Positions 24,806 through 33,677 of a DNA stretch of 64,000 nucleotides are shown in pieces (position 1 is the stretch's first letter; each line of letters opens with the position of its first letter). The DNA is taken from NCBI RefSeq assembly GCF_024138145.1, contig NZ_CP099997.1, positions 1 to 64,000 of the forward strand. The letters are read 5' to 3'. The DNA comes from Natronosalvus halobius. GTDB taxonomy: Archaea > Halobacteriota > Halobacteria > Halobacteriales > Natrialbaceae. Position numbers and translations under genes: made by a program. The notes beneath the pieces were generated by a model. The model was not told where the DNA came from. It saw only the letters and a list, made by a program, of their open reading frames with translations, and did no database searches.

Positions 24806-26608
24806 ATGGTCGAGATGGACGTGCAATTTCTGGCCGGTGTCGCTGTAACGGTCTTTCTGGCGCTGTTGTTTTTCGGGGTCGTCGTCCTCTGGGACCTCTC
24901 GCTCGCCCTCCGAAGCGTCGGTGACAAAGTCGACAAACTCGAGGATACGCTCGACGACGGGTTGACCGACGTCGGGCACAACCTCGAGGGGTTCTCACAC
25001 GGTTCCAGTGGCGGAACCCAACTGCACCTGAGCAGTGGGACGATCAGTTCGGGCCCGCAGGGTCAGACCCAGCAACCTCAGCAGTCCCAACAACCCCAGC
25101 AGGGTCAGCAGGCGCCACACCAGGGACAGGCGGGCCAGGCGCACGCACAGCCCCAGCCCACATCCGAGGGCCAGGCCGAACGGGTGGAACCGACGTCCGA
25201 GGACGAACAGGCACGAGCGGCTGACTCCGCGACGATCGACGAAGCGACAACCCAGCCGACCGAGCCGGAGGGTGATGATCCAGGCGAGTCGAACGACGAC
25301 GGTGCCGGGTCGGCCGAACCGGAACGCGGGGCTGACGAGCAGGAGGATACCGCGAGCGACGGCGACGGCGAAGACGATGAAGACGATGAAGACGAACTCG
25401 ACGACGCCGAGGACTCAGCACCCGACGACGCGCTGGTCGCGCGCAACCGCGGTAGATTCATCACGTCCCCGGATCGAACGGCGTGGTACGCTACCTCGCT
25501 CGATCGGGACGTGATCACCGACGCGACGTATCCCGAGATCGCCGGTGAACTCGAGAGCGCCCCGGAACCGGACGTCGAAGGTTCGGGTTCGGGCGACGAT
25601 GGTGACGATTTGGGTTCGGACAGCGAGGATGACGACTCACGTTCAGGCGACGGCGACGAGCAGAGGGTAACGGACGAAGACGACGACGCCGAGACAGCGA
25701 CCGACGACGAACCCACCGTCTACGCCGCCCCGCCAGCGAACAGTCCCGACTCTCCCGAAGCCGTTCGACAACCGACGACGGATGGCTCCGACGGGGTCGG
25801 ACCCGAGGCGTCATCCAACGCCGATGGAGGCGAGTTCACCTTCTCGGAAGCGGTCACCGGCGATGCCGAGGCCGAGAACGAACGGCGAGACGGTGACGAG
25901 GAGGCCACGGATACCGATGCTGCAGGTGACGACGCTACAGATTCCAACGCCACAGATGCCGACGCCGCGGTCCAGACTGGACGAGACTCGTCCCTCGAAA
26001 CGCCCACTCCTCGAGAATCGAGCGACCTGGACGAGGCGAGCGACGACGGGGGTGTCGAGGTCGTGGGCGACGACCCGGGCGACCCGGACGACCCGGACGT
26101 CCCGGACGAATTGGACGAACTGGACGAACTGGACGAATTGGACAAAACAGACGGCGCGGACGACACGGACGATTCGGACACACCGGACGACACGGCCGCC
26201 GCATTCGATCCGTTCGACCCCGCCGGTCACGTCGACCCTGTCGATGACGACATCGAGGAGATCCCGGTCGACCGCGCACTCGAGACACTCAACGAGGAGA
26301 AACCGGACCTCTCGCTGAGCAGCCACGGTTTCGAGGTATCCGCCGAGGAGAACGAGGACGGGGCCGTGTTGACCTACACGTTCGACCCCGAAACGGTGTC
26401 CATCACGGGGTCGACGAAGCGCCTGCTCACCTACCAGCTCCAGAGCTTCGCGGACCAGGAGTCGACGCCGGACGGTGACGTGACGATCGACGGTCAGCGC
26501 ATCGTCATCGACGTGCCGGACGCCGACGGCGCGGCAATCCAGCGCTGGGGACAGGGTGCCGTCAGCATCATCGACCGAACGCTCTACCTGTCGGACAACG
26601 GGAACTGA
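24806..26608 (+). CDS. Membrane-anchored, highly acidic haloarchaeal protein
   Basis: A 600-aa protein of unknown function. One N-terminal membrane span (VQFLAGVAVTVFLALLFFGV, about residues 6-25) is followed by a short coiled-coil-like helix (ALRSVGDKVDKLEDTLDDGL). A Gln/Pro-rich part follows, then roughly 300 residues dominated by Asp, Glu, Ser and Thr, with repeated DEL units near residue 435. A folded C-terminal domain of about 100 residues (LSLSSHGFEVSAEENEDGAV ... RWGQGAVSIIDRTLYLSDNG) ends it. The layout suggests a globular domain held away from the membrane by a charged, disordered tether. The ATG at 24806 gives the shortest start with an intact span. Confidence 0.75.
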   Translation: MVEMDVQFLAGVAVTVFLALLFFGVVVLWDLSLALRSVGDKVDKLEDTLDDGLTDVGHNLEGFSHGSSGGTQLHLSSGTISSGPQGQTQQPQQSQQPQQGQQAPHQGQAGQAHAQPQPTSEGQAERVEPTSEDEQARAADSATIDEATTQPTEPEGDDPGESNDDGAGSAEPERGADEQEDTASDGDGEDDEDDEDELDDAEDSAPDDALVARNRGRFITSPDRTAWYATSLDRDVITDATYPEIAGELESAPEPDVEGSGSGDDGDDLGSDSEDDDSRSGDGDEQRVTDEDDDAETATDDEPTVYAAPPANSPDSPEAVRQPTTDGSDGVGPEASSNADGGEFTFSEAVTGDAEAENERRDGDEEATDTDAAGDDATDSNATDADAAVQTGRDSSLETPTPRESSDLDEASDDGGVEVVGDDPGDPDDPDVPDELDELDELDELDKTDGADDTDDSDTPDDTAAAFDPFDPAGHVDPVDDDIEEIPVDRALETLNEEKPDLSLSSHGFEVSAEENEDGAVLTYTFDPETVSITGSTKRLLTYQLQSFADQESTPDGDVTIDGQRIVIDVPDADGAAIQRWGQGAVSIIDRTLYLSDNGN

Positions 26609-26619
26609 GCGCTCTATCT

Positions 26620-27591
26620 TTATCGCTCTCGAGTCGCGCCTTCGGTCGCCGCCCGCGAGACGAGGACTCGTCCCTCGACGCCTGCTCCCTCGAGTGCGTC
26701 CCTCGCCGCAGCGACGGCCTCGTCGGCGTATCGGTCGTCGGTGACGCCGTAGACGGTCGGCCCCCAGGACGATTGCCCGACGCCGGTGACGACTGGGCTC
26801 GAGGCCAGCGCGTCGACGAGTTCGCCTGCAGGCGGGCGAAAGACGCCGCCCTGGACGTCGGCGTACCAGGCACCGTTCTTGTGACCGATGGTCGATATCG
26901 CCTCGCCGAAGGCCTCGAGTCGGCCTTCCGCGGCCGCCGGGAGCAATTTTCGCGTGAGGACGCCGGCGATGTCGTCGGCGATTCCCGGGTCGGCGTGTTC
27001 GATGACTGACCGGAGGCTGGCGTCCTCGGCCTCGCCGCAACGGCCGGGTTCGACGTCCGGGACGACGACCAGAAACCGCCAGGAGTCGGGAAGGTCGTGT
27101 CTGGCGACGACGGGCGGGACCGTCCAGTCGCCCTCGGCCGGCGGCTCGGTGGTGAACCGGCCCGTCGGGTGGCCCGCGTCGACGACGAACCCGCCGTCCT
27201 CGAACGTCGCGACGCCGATCCCGCTCCGGCCGGCCCGTCCGAGCGCCGGCGCCAGGTCGCGAATTGAGGGGTCGAGGTCGTAGGCCCTCGCCGTCGCTGC
27301 CAGGACGGCGAGGGCGAGTTGCGTCCCGCTCCCCAGCCCGACGTGGCGCGGGAGTCGCTCCTGGAGGGCGAGGTAAACTCCGGGAACGGGTAACCGCTCG
27401 ACTGCTCGCCGGGCGTACTGCTCGGCGAGCGGGTCCTGGACGCGGACGGCGTCCGCGGGTTCGGCGGTGACCGTCACGCGCGGCTCCTCGAGGCCGACTC
27501 CGATGCCGCCGTAGAGGCGTTCTCGGGCCAGCGAGAGGTTCTGGAAGCCGAAGTGCAGGCGGGCGCCCGCGCTGACGGTCACGCTCGGCAT
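26620..27591 (-). CDS. Beta-ribofuranosylaminobenzene 5'-phosphate synthase
   Basis: GHMP-kinase-fold enzyme catalysing the first committed step of (methano)pterin-type C1 carrier synthesis from PRPP and p-aminobenzoate. The start VTVSAGARLHFGFQNLSLAR, the GGIGVGLEEPRV region, PRHVGLGSGTQLALAVLAAT (about residues 84-103) and RAGRSGIGVATFEDGGFVVD (about 122-141) match the family. 323 aa. It converges on the acidic membrane protein gene. The haloarchaeal product is not certain, since these organisms use folates or modified pterins. Confidence 0.9.
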   Translation of the reverse strand: MPSVTVSAGARLHFGFQNLSLARERLYGGIGVGLEEPRVTVTAEPADAVRVQDPLAEQYARRAVERLPVPGVYLALQERLPRHVGLGSGTQLALAVLAATARAYDLDPSIRDLAPALGRAGRSGIGVATFEDGGFVVDAGHPTGRFTTEPPAEGDWTVPPVVARHDLPDSWRFLVVVPDVEPGRCGEAEDASLRSVIEHADPGIADDIAGVLTRKLLPAAAEGRLEAFGEAISTIGHKNGAWYADVQGGVFRPPAGELVDALASSPVVTGVGQSSWGPTVYGVTDDRYADEAVAAARDALEGAGVEGRVLVSRAATEGATRER

Positions 27592-27735
27592 TGCTGGCCC
27601 TACGAAACGAGCGGAAAAGGGGGTTGTGACGGTGGCAACGACCGCCGACAGTCCGCTTCGTCGTTCCGAACCGGTGACCGCCGTCTCGAAGGGCGAATCA
27701 TCTCAATTTTTGTCCTCGAGACGACAGTCCGGCGC

Positions 27736-28479
27736 ATGGTCAGCGTCTCGGTCGTCGTGCCGGCGAAAGCCGAAGGATCCCGACTCGAGGCGACGCTCGA
27801 CTCGCTGTCGGCCCAGCGTTTCGACGGCGACCTCGAGGTGATCGTCGTCGCGAGCGGGGCGGAGACGATTGCCGTCGCTCGCGAGCACGCCGTCGTCGAC
27901 GACGTGCTTTGTGACGAGTCCGGGAGTCGATCCGACGAGACCGGAGATGGACCCGAGAAGACGGCCCCAGGGCCGGCCCGGGCACGAAACCGCGGCGCGA
28001 GACGAACGACCGGCGACGTGCTCTGTTTCACCGACGCCGACACCGTCGTTCCGGCGACGTGGGTGCGCGATCACCGCCGTCACTACCGAGAGTCCGCCGT
28101 GGTGGGCGTCGGCGGACCGCTCGAGCCGCTCGAGCTCGGCCTTCGCCACCGCGTCTGCTTTCGGCTCCTCTCGGACTGGTGGTATCGAGTGAGCTGGCCG
28201 CTTGGATTCGTACAGCAACCGGGGCCTAACTGTAGCGTGCGCCGGACGGCGTTCGAACGGGTGGGCGGCTTCGACGAATCGCTCCCGTTTCTCGAGGACA
28301 CGGACCTCTCCCTGCGCCTCCGTCGAGAAGGCGAGGTGGTCTACGACCGGGAGTGTGCGGTCAAAACCTCCGCCCGCCGACAGGAGCGAGTGGGATACGG
28401 GCGCCTCTTTCTGACCTACGCTCGCGGTTATCTGGCGTATCTGCTACCGGGCCGGTCACCGCCGGCGACGTACTTCTAG
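27736..28479 (+). CDS. Family 2 glycosyltransferase
   Basis: A 247-aa GT-A-fold transferase, probably acting on lipid-linked or surface glycans. VSVVVPAKAEGSRLEATLDS (about residues 3-22) is the nucleotide-sugar entry. FTDADTVVPATW (about 98-109) contains the DxD metal motif. GGFDESLPFLEDTDLSLRLR (about 177-196) is the acceptor-side ED motif. No membrane helices apart from a weakly hydrophobic C-terminus. The ATG 27736 is chosen since the preceding frame lacks protein character. It is divergent from the RFAP synthase gene. Confidence 0.88.
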   Translation: MVSVSVVVPAKAEGSRLEATLDSLSAQRFDGDLEVIVVASGAETIAVAREHAVVDDVLCDESGSRSDETGDGPEKTAPGPARARNRGARRTTGDVLCFTDADTVVPATWVRDHRRHYRESAVVGVGGPLEPLELGLRHRVCFRLLSDWWYRVSWPLGFVQQPGPNCSVRRTAFERVGGFDESLPFLEDTDLSLRLRREGEVVYDRECAVKTSARRQERVGYGRLFLTYARGYLAYLLPGRSPPATYF

Positions 28480-28650
28480 GTCCCTCCGAGAACCCGGTGA
28501 TGCGAGTTAACCGTCGTCTAAGCGACCTCGGGAACCAAAGCAGGTGTCCATCGGGGGAGCCAGCTCCATCGCCATATCCTATCGACCGAACCAAACGACG
28601 ATCGATGGCAGGCGGGCAATAGTTTTGGTGGCGAGTGTCGTCTCACGTTT

Positions 28651-29052
28651 ATGGCTTCGATTGGCAACGTAACGTTCGCATGCGCAGATCCCGGTGCTCT
28701 GTCTGAGTTCTGGGCAGAAGCAGTTGACTACGAACTGCAGGAACCCCCGCCAGGTCTTCGAGAGGCGATCGAGGCCGAAGGTGGTGATCGTAATGCGGCC
28801 GCTGCGGCTGTCGATCCGGCGGGTCACGGGCCCCGGCTTTTCTTCAAGAAAATGCCGCGCTCGTCACCGGACCACATTCCTATCCACCTCGATCTCGCCG
28901 CCGACGACCGCGAGGCTGAGGTCGAGCGGTTGACGGCGCTCGGGGCAACCGTCGTCGAGACGAAAACGGAGACGACCGGCCCCTACGCCGAAACTTGGAC
29001 GGTCATGCGCGATCCCGAAGGAAACGGGTTTTGCGTACAGTCTTCGCCCTGA
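28651..29052 (+). CDS. VOC-family (glyoxalase-like) protein
   Basis: A 133-aa single vicinal-oxygen-chelate fold unit. IGNVTFACADPGALSEFWAE opens the first beta-alpha-beta module. IHLDLAADDREAEVERLTAL and TVMRDPEGNGFCVQ form the second, with the candidate metal ligands His (IPIHLD) and a final polar residue. Such proteins include lyases, dioxygenases and resistance proteins, so the substrate cannot be assigned. Stand-alone gene. Confidence 0.8.
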   Translation: MASIGNVTFACADPGALSEFWAEAVDYELQEPPPGLREAIEAEGGDRNAAAAAVDPAGHGPRLFFKKMPRSSPDHIPIHLDLAADDREAEVERLTALGATVVETKTETTGPYAETWTVMRDPEGNGFCVQSSP

Positions 29053-29159
29053 TAGTCTCTCGAGAACGCGAGCGTTCCGTCCTAGTCGTTTCTCATCGAC
29101 GGAGAGCAGTTCCGTCCGCCATACAGTGGTATCGCAGTGGTCGAACGCGCGACGACCGA

Positions 29160-31103
29160 TTAGAGGAACCGGAACGTCTCGAGGTTCTTCGGCGCGAACG
29201 TCCGCATGTTGAACTCGTGGTAGAGCGCCGAGGAGAGGTCCTGGACGGAGCGTTCGTCGCCGTGGACGCAGAGCACCTTCTCTGGCCGGGGGTTCATCGT
29301 TCGGACGAAGTCCTCGAGGCCGGCGCGGTCGGCGTGTCCGGAGAAGCCGTCGACGGTGTCGACGTTCATGTTGAGTTTGAGCGTGCCGCGGCCGTTGCCG
29401 TTGCCGTTCCGGCCCACGCTCCCGACCTCGCTCGTCGGAATCTCGTCCCAGCCGTTCTGGATGCGTCGGCCGAGCGTTCCCTGGGCCTGGTAGCCGACGA
29501 AGACGAGCGTCGAGTTCGGATCGGGACCGATGTGCGAGAGCCAGGACATGATCGGGCCGCCCGTGACCATCCCGGACGTCGAGAGGATGATACAGGGGTC
29601 GCCGTCGGCGACCTCCTGTCGCTCATCTTCACCCCGGTCGATGTGATTGAACTCGTCGGCGAGGAACGGGTTCTCGTCCTCGTGGAAGATCCGATTCCGG
29701 AGGTCGTCGCGCAGGTACTCCGGATAGGTGGTGTGGATCGCCGTCGCCTCCCAGATCATCCCGTCTAAGTGGACTGGCATCGAGGGAATGTCGCCCTCGC
29801 GCATGGCCTCCTCGATGACGAGCATGATCTCCTGGGAGCGGCCGACGGCGAACGCCGGGATGAGCACCTTACCGCCGCGTTCGGCCGTCTCCCTGATGAC
29901 CTTCTTGAGTTTCTCCTCGGAGTCGGCCTGGTCGGTCTGGTAGTCGTTTCGTCCGCCGTAGGTCGACTCCAGGACGAGCGTCTCCACGCGCGGGAAGTCG
30001 TTGGTCGCGCCGTTGAACAGGCGCGTGTCCTTGTAGTGGATGTCGCCGGAGAACGCGACGTTGTAGAGGCCATCGCCGATGTGGAAGTGCGAGACGGCGG
30101 AGCCGAGAATGTGGCCCGCGTTGTGGAAGGTGAGTTTGACGTCCGGGGCGATGTCGGTGACGTCGCCGTACTCGAGCGGGATGGTGTGTTTGATCGTCTC
30201 TCGAACCATCTCGCTCTCGTAGGGCGGCGTTCGTCCCTCTTTGGCGGCGACATCGAGGTAGTCGAGCTGGAGCAGTCCCATGAGGTCGCGGCTCGGTTCC
30301 GTACAGTAGACCGGGCCGTCGTAGCCGTACTTGAACAGGAGCGGCAGCAGTGCGGAGTGGTCGAGGTGGGCGTGAGTGAGCACTACGGCGTCGATCGTCT
30401 GAGCGCCCGCGCCGAGCGCTTCGGGGACGTGGAGGTACGGCACCTCGCCTTCGGCACCGGGTTTGTCGCCGCAGTCGATCAGAATCCGGGTTTCGGGCGT
30501 CGAGAGGATGAACGAGGCGCGTCCGACCTCTCGACAGCACCCGAGGGTCGTGATGCGAACCCAGTCGTCGTCGGACATCTCCTCGCGGTGGATCTGTCGA
30601 CCGACGCGCTCTAAGATGTCTCGGCGGTCGCTTCGTTCCTGTTTGAGGAAGTTGCGAACGTTCGAGACGGTCGAGGATTCGATCGGCGGCGTGCGGACGA
30701 CTTCGGGCGTCCAGCCGACCTGTTTCGTGATTTCCCGAAGCGTCGAGCCGTGGCGACCGATCACCATGCCGGGCTTGCCGGCTTCGATGACCACCTCGCC
30801 CGTGTCGGCGTGGAAGTCCAGGTCCGTCACGCCCGCCTCCTCCGGGATCACGTCCATGATCTTCGCTCGAGCGGTGTCGGGCGGGGAGAGGACGTCCGGG
30901 TCTGGTCGGATCGTGATGCGCTTGCGAAGCTTGCTCGCGAGTTTTCGCACGAGGTCGCCCTGGCGGGCGAACTTCTTCGGGTCGCGCGTGTAGACCACCA
31001 GTTCGGGGCCTTCGTATTTCACCGAGGAGACCGAGATGTCGTTCGGTAACTCGCTCGTGATCTCTGCTTTCAAATCGTCGAGTTGCTGCTCTACAGTACT
31101 CAT
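29160..31103 (-). CDS. aCPSF1, beta-CASP ribonuclease (FttA)
   Basis: Archaeal CPSF73 homologue. It cleaves nascent RNA 3' ends and mediates factor-dependent transcription termination. The N-terminal KH-like domains (about residues 1-150, with VVIEAGKPGMVIGRHGSTLR) precede a metallo-beta-lactamase domain (VVLTHAHLDHSALLPLLFKY, about 242-261), the beta-CASP region (LVLESTYGGRNDYQ; PAFAVGRSQEIMLVIEEAMR) and the final metal histidines (DGFSGHADRAGL; CVHGDERS). 647 aa, as expected. The ATG at 31103 gives the usual MSTVEQQLDDLK start. Confidence 0.95.
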   Translation of the reverse strand: MSTVEQQLDDLKAEITSELPNDISVSSVKYEGPELVVYTRDPKKFARQGDLVRKLASKLRKRITIRPDPDVLSPPDTARAKIMDVIPEEAGVTDLDFHADTGEVVIEAGKPGMVIGRHGSTLREITKQVGWTPEVVRTPPIESSTVSNVRNFLKQERSDRRDILERVGRQIHREEMSDDDWVRITTLGCCREVGRASFILSTPETRILIDCGDKPGAEGEVPYLHVPEALGAGAQTIDAVVLTHAHLDHSALLPLLFKYGYDGPVYCTEPSRDLMGLLQLDYLDVAAKEGRTPPYESEMVRETIKHTIPLEYGDVTDIAPDVKLTFHNAGHILGSAVSHFHIGDGLYNVAFSGDIHYKDTRLFNGATNDFPRVETLVLESTYGGRNDYQTDQADSEEKLKKVIRETAERGGKVLIPAFAVGRSQEIMLVIEEAMREGDIPSMPVHLDGMIWEATAIHTTYPEYLRDDLRNRIFHEDENPFLADEFNHIDRGEDERQEVADGDPCIILSTSGMVTGGPIMSWLSHIGPDPNSTLVFVGYQAQGTLGRRIQNGWDEIPTSEVGSVGRNGNGNGRGTLKLNMNVDTVDGFSGHADRAGLEDFVRTMNPRPEKVLCVHGDERSVQDLSSALYHEFNMRTFAPKNLETFRFL

Positions 31104-31408
31104 AGTCGCCAGAGGTGGCTTGCGTGAACTCGTCGCCGGGTGAGTGCCGTCACGGCGAGGACACGGAACCAGATGCGGGTGACCGGTCGTTCGCTGTCTA
31201 CCCACGCGAATCGACGAAGTCGGTTCGAAGCCGCCGGGTGAACTGCCCACGTCGATTCCGGTTCGGGGACGAATGGTCCGTCGTGTCGGATCATCGTCTC
31301 GAGTGTCCGGTGTCGTGCTGTGACGAACACGCTCCCAGGTCGGTTAGCCTGGTTCGTGCGGGAAGATTCCAGGAAGAACCCGCTTATCGGAGCCTATCCG
31401 GCGCGTAG
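31104..31408. other. Divergent intergenic region upstream of aCPSF1
   Basis: About 300 bases with no supported gene. I find no clear TATA box for the minus-strand aCPSF1 gene within 35 nt of its start. Open frames crossing the region have no protein-like features. Confidence 0.5.
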
Positions 31409-31415
31409 TATAAAA
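31409..31415 (+). promoter_or_regulatory. TATA box, TATAAAA, with palindrome at the start site
   Basis: A textbook TATAAAA. Its predicted start site (about 31437-31440) falls inside the 12-bp palindrome CGGTTCGAACCG (31432-31443). The next ATG (31494) leaves a leader of about 55 nt, unusual in this window. Confidence 0.65.
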
Positions 31416-31493
31416 GTCTTCGCAACCCGGGCGGTTCGAACCGTTGACTCGACCCGCCCGAACACCCACGACGCTCGAGTCCGTAGGGCCGGC

Positions 31494-31982
31494 ATGGACA
31501 CGCTGACGCTGACGCCCGAGCGCGTCGTCGCCGAGCGCGACTGGGTACGAGACCGCGCGGGGATCATCGTCTCGCTCATCAACGCCGTTCGAGACGAGTT
31601 TAGCGACCTCTTCGACACCGACGTCGACCCGGTCACCGAGGCGCAGTACCTCGACGCAGTCGACGACGTCTTCGCCGACGGCGACCTCGCGGTCAACGTC
31701 GCCGGCATGATCGCCATACTCAGGGAACTCGACGTCGAGGGCGACTACCCGGGATTCGTCGTCGACGAAATCGTCGGGCGAGAACTCGCGGGCGCGATCG
31801 CCGGACCGCAACCGCTCCGGACGCTCGGGGAGGCCACGTTTCACTACGCGGACGTCCACCACCACGGCAGCGACGAAAATGCGGGCGTCGACGACCTCGA
31901 GGCGGCGCTCGCGGCCGGCTTCCAGGAGCGACTACCGGGCTGGCCGTGGGTGGAGCGTGAGAGTCCGTTCAGCGTTCGGTAG
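31494..31982 (+). CDS. Conserved-looking haloarchaeal protein, unknown function
   Basis: A 162-aa soluble, acidic, mostly helical protein (MDTLTLTPERVVAERDWVRD ... FHYADVHHHGSDENAGVDDL ... PGWPWVERESPFSVR). The HHH stretch (about residues 123-125) could bind metal but nothing else points to an enzyme. Codon use is typical for the genome. It is read from a TATAAAA promoter with a leader of about 55 nt. No family recognised. Confidence 0.65.
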   Translation: MDTLTLTPERVVAERDWVRDRAGIIVSLINAVRDEFSDLFDTDVDPVTEAQYLDAVDDVFADGDLAVNVAGMIAILRELDVEGDYPGFVVDEIVGRELAGAIAGPQPLRTLGEATFHYADVHHHGSDENAGVDDLEAALAAGFQERLPGWPWVERESPFSVR

Positions 31983-32032
31983 GTACGTGTCGTTACGGTC
32001 GGTCTACGACGATAGACGCGTTCAGTACGCAA

Positions 32033-32617
32033 TTAGGACGAGTTTTCCTGCTGGTCCTGTTGACCCTGCTGACCCTGTTGCCCTTGCTGTGCCAGCTGGC
32101 TCTGCACTTCCGCGAACCGACCGCCAGGCAAGAGCGCGCTCACGGCGTCGTCCTCGAGCGTGGCGACGAGCGGGCCGTCGTCCCCCTCGAGCAGGAGCAA
32201 CCCGTACTCGCCGATGCTGCCGGCGACGGAGAGGCCGTCGGCGTCTGCGACGTACGATTCGAACTCGGTGACGGCTTCGATCGTGAGTTCTAGCTGTCGT
32301 TGTTGCAACTGGGCCTGGGCTTCCTCCTGGCTGATCTCGTCGTCCTGGATCTGCGTCCCGAGTTCTTGCTGGAGGGCGGCGAGTTCAGCCTGCCCCTCCT
32401 CGTCCGGTTCGACGACCGCGGCGATACCGTCTTCGGGATCGATCGTCGGCTCCTTGTTCGAGTACTCGGTGTCGTTCGAGTCGCCGGTGTCGTTCGTCTC
32501 GTTGCCGTCCGCCGGCGAGTCGTCCTGGGACCGAAGCTGACTGCAACCAGCCAGCGAGGCGAGACCGGCTACGCCGGTCGCCTGGAGGACTCGTCGGCGG
32601 TTAGGGGCAGCATCCAT
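32033..32617 (-). CDS. Tat-exported lipoprotein, unknown function
   Basis: A 194-aa protein. The N-terminus NRRRVLQATGVAGLASLAGC has the twin arginine, hydrophobic core and lipobox cysteine (about residue 25), so it should be folded inside, exported by Tat and lipid-anchored. An Asp/Asn/Glu-rich linker follows, then a helical segment rich in Gln/Glu (EEAQAQLQQRQLELTIEAVT). A strand region (SIGEYGLLLLEGDDGPLVAT) precedes a C-terminal run of QGQ repeats from a CTGTTGACC-like DNA repeat. Function unknown. Confidence 0.75.
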   Translation of the reverse strand: MDAAPNRRRVLQATGVAGLASLAGCSQLRSQDDSPADGNETNDTGDSNDTEYSNKEPTIDPEDGIAAVVEPDEEGQAELAALQQELGTQIQDDEISQEEAQAQLQQRQLELTIEAVTEFESYVADADGLSVAGSIGEYGLLLLEGDDGPLVATLEDDAVSALLPGGRFAEVQSQLAQQGQQGQQGQQDQQENSS

Positions 32618-32765
32618 CGTGCATTAGCTTCCCGGTCTGGCCGCCAATAAGGCTTGGCTATCGCGTGACGGAGCCCCGTTCCGGGCGGTTTTTACTCGTT
32701 CGAGTTCTGCGTCAACACGTGCGCTCTCCCCGCCGAAAGCACCTGTCCGAGCCACCGATTTCCCC

Positions 32766-33536
32766 ATGACGACCGACAGCGACCCCCACTCCGTGACACG
32801 ACCCCGTTCTCCCGTCACCAGCCTCGCGTCTCCCTCCCTCGCTACCGCTCGGGACACCGTCCATCGCGGCCTCCAGGACGGTGCGCTCGTGACCGTTTTC
32901 GGACGCTGTACGGTCGACTACGAGGGAAGGGCGGCCAGCCGACTCGAGGCTGGCGACCGTCACGTCATGCTCAAGCCCGACGGCGCCGCGCTGGTCCACA
33001 CGGCGGAGGGACAGCAGCCGGTCAACTGGCAGCCGCCGGGGTGTGAGCACGCCGTCCAGGTCGCAGACGATGCGGACGCGCTCGTCCTCCACAGCACGCG
33101 CTCGACGCCCGCGGAAGAACTCGTCGTCACCGTCCAGGACGTCCTCCAGGTATCGACGTTCGCGATGTCCGACCCCGACTCGGTCGCCGTCGTCGGTACC
33201 GAGGCCGACCTCCGGGATCGTATTCTCGAGGACCCCGCTCTGCTCGAGCCCGGGTTCACACCGCTGGCGACCGAGCGCGAGACGCCCGCCGGGGCCGTGG
33301 ACATCTACGGGGAGGACGACACGGGTCGTACGGTGGTCGTCGAACTCAAGCGGCGACGCGTCGGCCCGGACGCCGTCGGACAGCTTCGCCGGTACGTCGA
33401 CGCCCTCTCTCGCGACCTCCACACCGAGGCCGAGTTACGGGGTATCCTCGTCGCGCCCTCGGTGACTGACCGGGCCAGGCGGCTCCTCGAGGAGCACGAC
33501 CTCGAGTTCGTCGCGCTCGAGCCGACGGCGGACTGA
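32766..33536 (+). CDS. nucS: Endonuclease NucS (EndoMS)
   Basis: RecB-like nuclease that in archaea and actinobacteria acts on mismatches or branched DNA, giving MutSL-independent mismatch repair. The N-terminal DNA-binding half (VTVFGRCTVDYEGRAASRLE, GDRHVMLKPDGAALVHTAEG) precedes a catalytic half with PAGAVDIYGEDDTGRTVVVE LKRRR (Asp, then Glu-x-Lys; about residues 176-200) and the GQLRRYVDAL motif. 256 aa, typical, with a short extra N-terminus. Single gene. Confidence 0.93.
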   Translation: MTTDSDPHSVTRPRSPVTSLASPSLATARDTVHRGLQDGALVTVFGRCTVDYEGRAASRLEAGDRHVMLKPDGAALVHTAEGQQPVNWQPPGCEHAVQVADDADALVLHSTRSTPAEELVVTVQDVLQVSTFAMSDPDSVAVVGTEADLRDRILEDPALLEPGFTPLATERETPAGAVDIYGEDDTGRTVVVELKRRRVGPDAVGQLRRYVDALSRDLHTEAELRGILVAPSVTDRARRLLEEHDLEFVALEPTAD

Positions 33537-33677
33537 TCCGGTTACACCAGTCCAGATTGCTCAAATCGTTGGACTGTCTCTTCTCTGGTGCCGTATCCGG
33601 GATCTCTTCTCGCTCTTCTCGACCGCATCTAAAGGCAATTTTCTCATCGAATACTTGAGTGGCCAAACACGCTACCG

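Noticed and set aside
31423-31460. tRNA gene suggested by GGTTCGAACC
   Set aside because: No cloverleaf can be built: the motif is a simple palindrome under a TATAAAA box without acceptor or anticodon stems.
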